Positions 6,326-7,620 of a stretch of DNA of 7,620 bases are shown piece by piece (the stretch's first letter is position 1; the number at the start of each line of letters is the position of its first letter). Source of the stretch: Candidatus Aenigmatarchaeum sp. (lineage in GTDB: Archaea; Nanobdellota; Nanobdellia; Pacearchaeales; GW2011-AR1); the NCBI GenBank assembly GCA_020724205.1, contig DYHK01000005.1:1646-9265 (forward strand), written 5' to 3'. Both the position numbers and the translations under genes were made by a program. The notes under the pieces were generated by a model, which ran no database searches, was not told the DNA's origin, and was given only the letters and a program-made list of their open reading frames with translations.

Positions 6326-7620
6326 TATAAACTCACCACCACTGTTGACGCATCATACAACTCATAATTTCTCTGCATCTGATCTAAACTTGTTGTAGCA
6401 GGGAAGACAGGAACATCTAATCTCAGGTTTCCAAACTCAGATAACTCGCTTGCAGAAATATAAATTCCTGTTTTTCCACCAGCAACTAGTGTATTTGTCA
6501 GAGTCTGAGCAGGAATATCTACATTAAAGCACTGTTCTTCAGTCTTTCCAAAAAATCCTAGTATTCCTGGAGTTGTTACCTGTGTACACTGCCTCGTAGA
6601 ACTAGCAGGAATAACAAGAGAGCTTCCAGAAAATATCTGAACACTCACATTATAATAATCCTCGCTTAGCTTAACATTCTTATTCTGAGGATAAACAAGA
6701 GTATAACTATTTTTATCTCCACTAAATGTAACAACCGCAATTCCATTATCACTTCCTATAGGGTTAAACTTTACTCCATTTGTATAAATCTCAACTCCCT
6801 TCTCATACTGCTTATCTAAAATAATATTAGCCACTCCATCCCGATTAGTTGAAACATAATAAGGTTCAGCAGTATATCCCTCAGCTCTTACAACTACCTG
6901 TCCATTTATACACTGAGGAACCTTCGCATTCAACACAGAGTCACTTCCAGATAACTTAGTCTTTCCAAGATTACACCTAGTATTCAAACAAACAAAACTA
7001 ACATCTGCCTCAACAGGATTAATCTCAGAATCATATGTATAAATATCAAGATCAGTATTCTTATAATTACAAAGATCATCTATACTTGAGTCTTGAACAG
7101 AATACTCATCACTCAGAGGAAGAGCATCTCGAGGAACATTTTTATCAACAACAACAGCTACAGGAAACTGGAAAACCTCATCACTATCATAAACCTGAAC
7201 TAAAACAGGGAAGTAAACATCATAAACAAAATGATAAGGGACATAACAGAATCCTAAAACTCCCAATCCCTGCTCTAAACCAATAGGCTCTGCAATCAAT
7301 AAAGAATCCTCAGCAGGCCATACCTCTACTCTTGATGGCCACCTAGTATCATAAATAAAATCAACTCCATAATTACTCTCACTATCTAAAACAAAATACC
7401 TATCCTCTTTATTATTGATAGTATAATAATCTCCCTCAACTTTCAAAGCCCCAATATTAGCAGATAATCCATTTCTAATATCTCCAACAACCTGATTAGC
7501 ATCCCAGACTCTTGGAGAGCAGCTTATCTCAGCTCCTGTTACAGGAGCATAAGAATAAAGAGTATCAACAGAAAAATTTTCTAAAAATGCCTCATTCTTC
7601 TGCTTATTATAAATCTTAAG
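6325..7620 (-). CDS. C-terminal part of a secreted, beta-rich, Cys-containing DPANN-type protein (partial, start outside window)
   Basis: The frame is open from the window edge to the TAA at 6327-6325, giving 431 visible residues. A TTG at 7446-7444 could be mistaken for the start, but 58 open codons precede it and contain conserved-looking sequence (YSYAPVTG, then ISCSPRVW near residues 32-39), so the true start lies upstream of the window. Residues 60-160 are beta-rich with the block GVLGFCYVPYHFVYDVYFP. Residues about 188-272 resemble a carboxypeptidase-regulatory-like or PEGA-type beta-sandwich: paired Cys in CLNTRCNLG and VPQCINGQ, then VRAEGYTAEP and a DGVANIILD strand. Another beta-rich stretch, about 275-335, follows. 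A further Cys pair lies at 345 and 364. No catalytic motif and no membrane helix is visible. Paired Cys and the absence of cytosolic motifs suggest extracytoplasmic disulfides. I recognise the blocks from uncharacterised DPANN proteins by memory only; function is unknown. Its stop overlaps the downstream start by one base, so the two genes are probably co-translated. Confidence 0.8.
   Translation of the reverse strand, partial: LKIYNKQKNEAFLENFSVDTLYSYAPVTGAEISCSPRVWDANQVVGDIRNGLSANIGALKVEGDYYTINNKEDRYFVLDSESNYGVDFIYDTRWPSRVEVWPAEDSLLIAEPIGLEQGLGVLGFCYVPYHFVYDVYFPVLVQVYDSDEVFQFPVAVVVDKNVPRDALPLSDEYSVQDSSIDDLCNYKNTDLDIYTYDSEINPVEADVSFVCLNTRCNLGKTKLSGSDSVLNAKVPQCINGQVVVRAEGYTAEPYYVSTNRDGVANIILDKQYEKGVEIYTNGVKFNPIGSDNGIAVVTFSGDKNSYTLVYPQNKNVKLSEDYYNVSVQIFSGSSLVIPASSTRQCTQVTTPGILGFFGKTEEQCFNVDIPAQTLTNTLVAGGKTGIYISASELSEFGNLRLDVPVFPATTSLDQMQRNYELYDASTVVVSL
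6333..6340 (-). promoter_or_regulatory. Archaeal-type ribosome binding site GGTGGTGA for the giant secreted protein
   Basis: On the minus strand GGTGGTGA ends seven bases before the ATG at 6325-6323 and matches seven of eight positions of the full anti-Shine-Dalgarno complement GGAGGTGA. It lies inside the last codons of the upstream gene (Val-Val-Val-Ser). The upstream stop and the downstream start share a base in TAATG (6327-6323). A strong site here fixes the start of the long gene and argues for translational coupling. There is no room for a separate promoter immediately upstream. Confidence 0.8.

Noticed and set aside
7035..7286. Plus-strand ORF of 83 codons rich in His, Gln and Tyr
   Set aside because: It lies wholly inside the upstream minus-strand gene, has biased low-complexity composition typical of an antisense shadow, and shows no recognisable motif.
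7444..7446. TTG as a start codon for the upstream gene
   Set aside because: The frame is open for 58 more codons to the window edge with conserved-looking protein sequence, so the TTG is an internal Leu codon.

Overview
The window is AT-rich and coding throughout on the minus strand, with no intergenic space and nothing convincing on the plus strand. Two genes read from high to low coordinates. Three things suggest a DPANN archaeon (Pacearchaeota/Woesearchaeota type). The first is a GGTGGTGA ribosome binding site. The second is a very hydrophobic Sec signal peptide ending SLVSA|Q. The third is several Cys-anchored sequence blocks that I recognise, from memory only, as conserved in large uncharacterised secreted proteins of these archaea. 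No rRNA, tRNA or ribosomal protein gene is present to confirm this.

Layout in transcription order. (1) 7620-6325 is the C-terminal 431 residues of an extracellular, beta-rich, Cys-containing protein whose start lies outside the window. Its stop overlaps the next start as TAATG. (2) 6325-626 is a 1,899-residue secreted multidomain protein: signal peptide, Gly/Ser-rich linker, Cys-containing beta-rich blocks, helical blocks, a Cys-dense segment, a coiled coil, and then a DUF2272-type domain. (3) 625-1 continues in the same reading frame past a single TAA (628-626). It supplies the end of the DUF2272 domain, a Ser/Gly/Thr linker and a lytic transglycosylase (SLT) domain with its catalytic Glu and the GLMQ and YNAG motifs. 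This stretch has no other stop and no usable start codon, and it runs off the window edge.

The simplest reading is one gene for a protein of more than 2,100 residues, built as a DPANN-type surface scaffold with two wall-acting C-terminal domains, and interrupted here by one nonsense codon. That codon could be a real mutation, a sequencing or assembly error, or a readthrough site. The main biological interest is a probable murein-cleaving module on a giant secreted protein of an organism that, if archaeal, makes no murein itself. An action on bacterial cell walls would fit, but that is inference. The two genes are probably translationally coupled, which suggests that their products work together at the cell surface.
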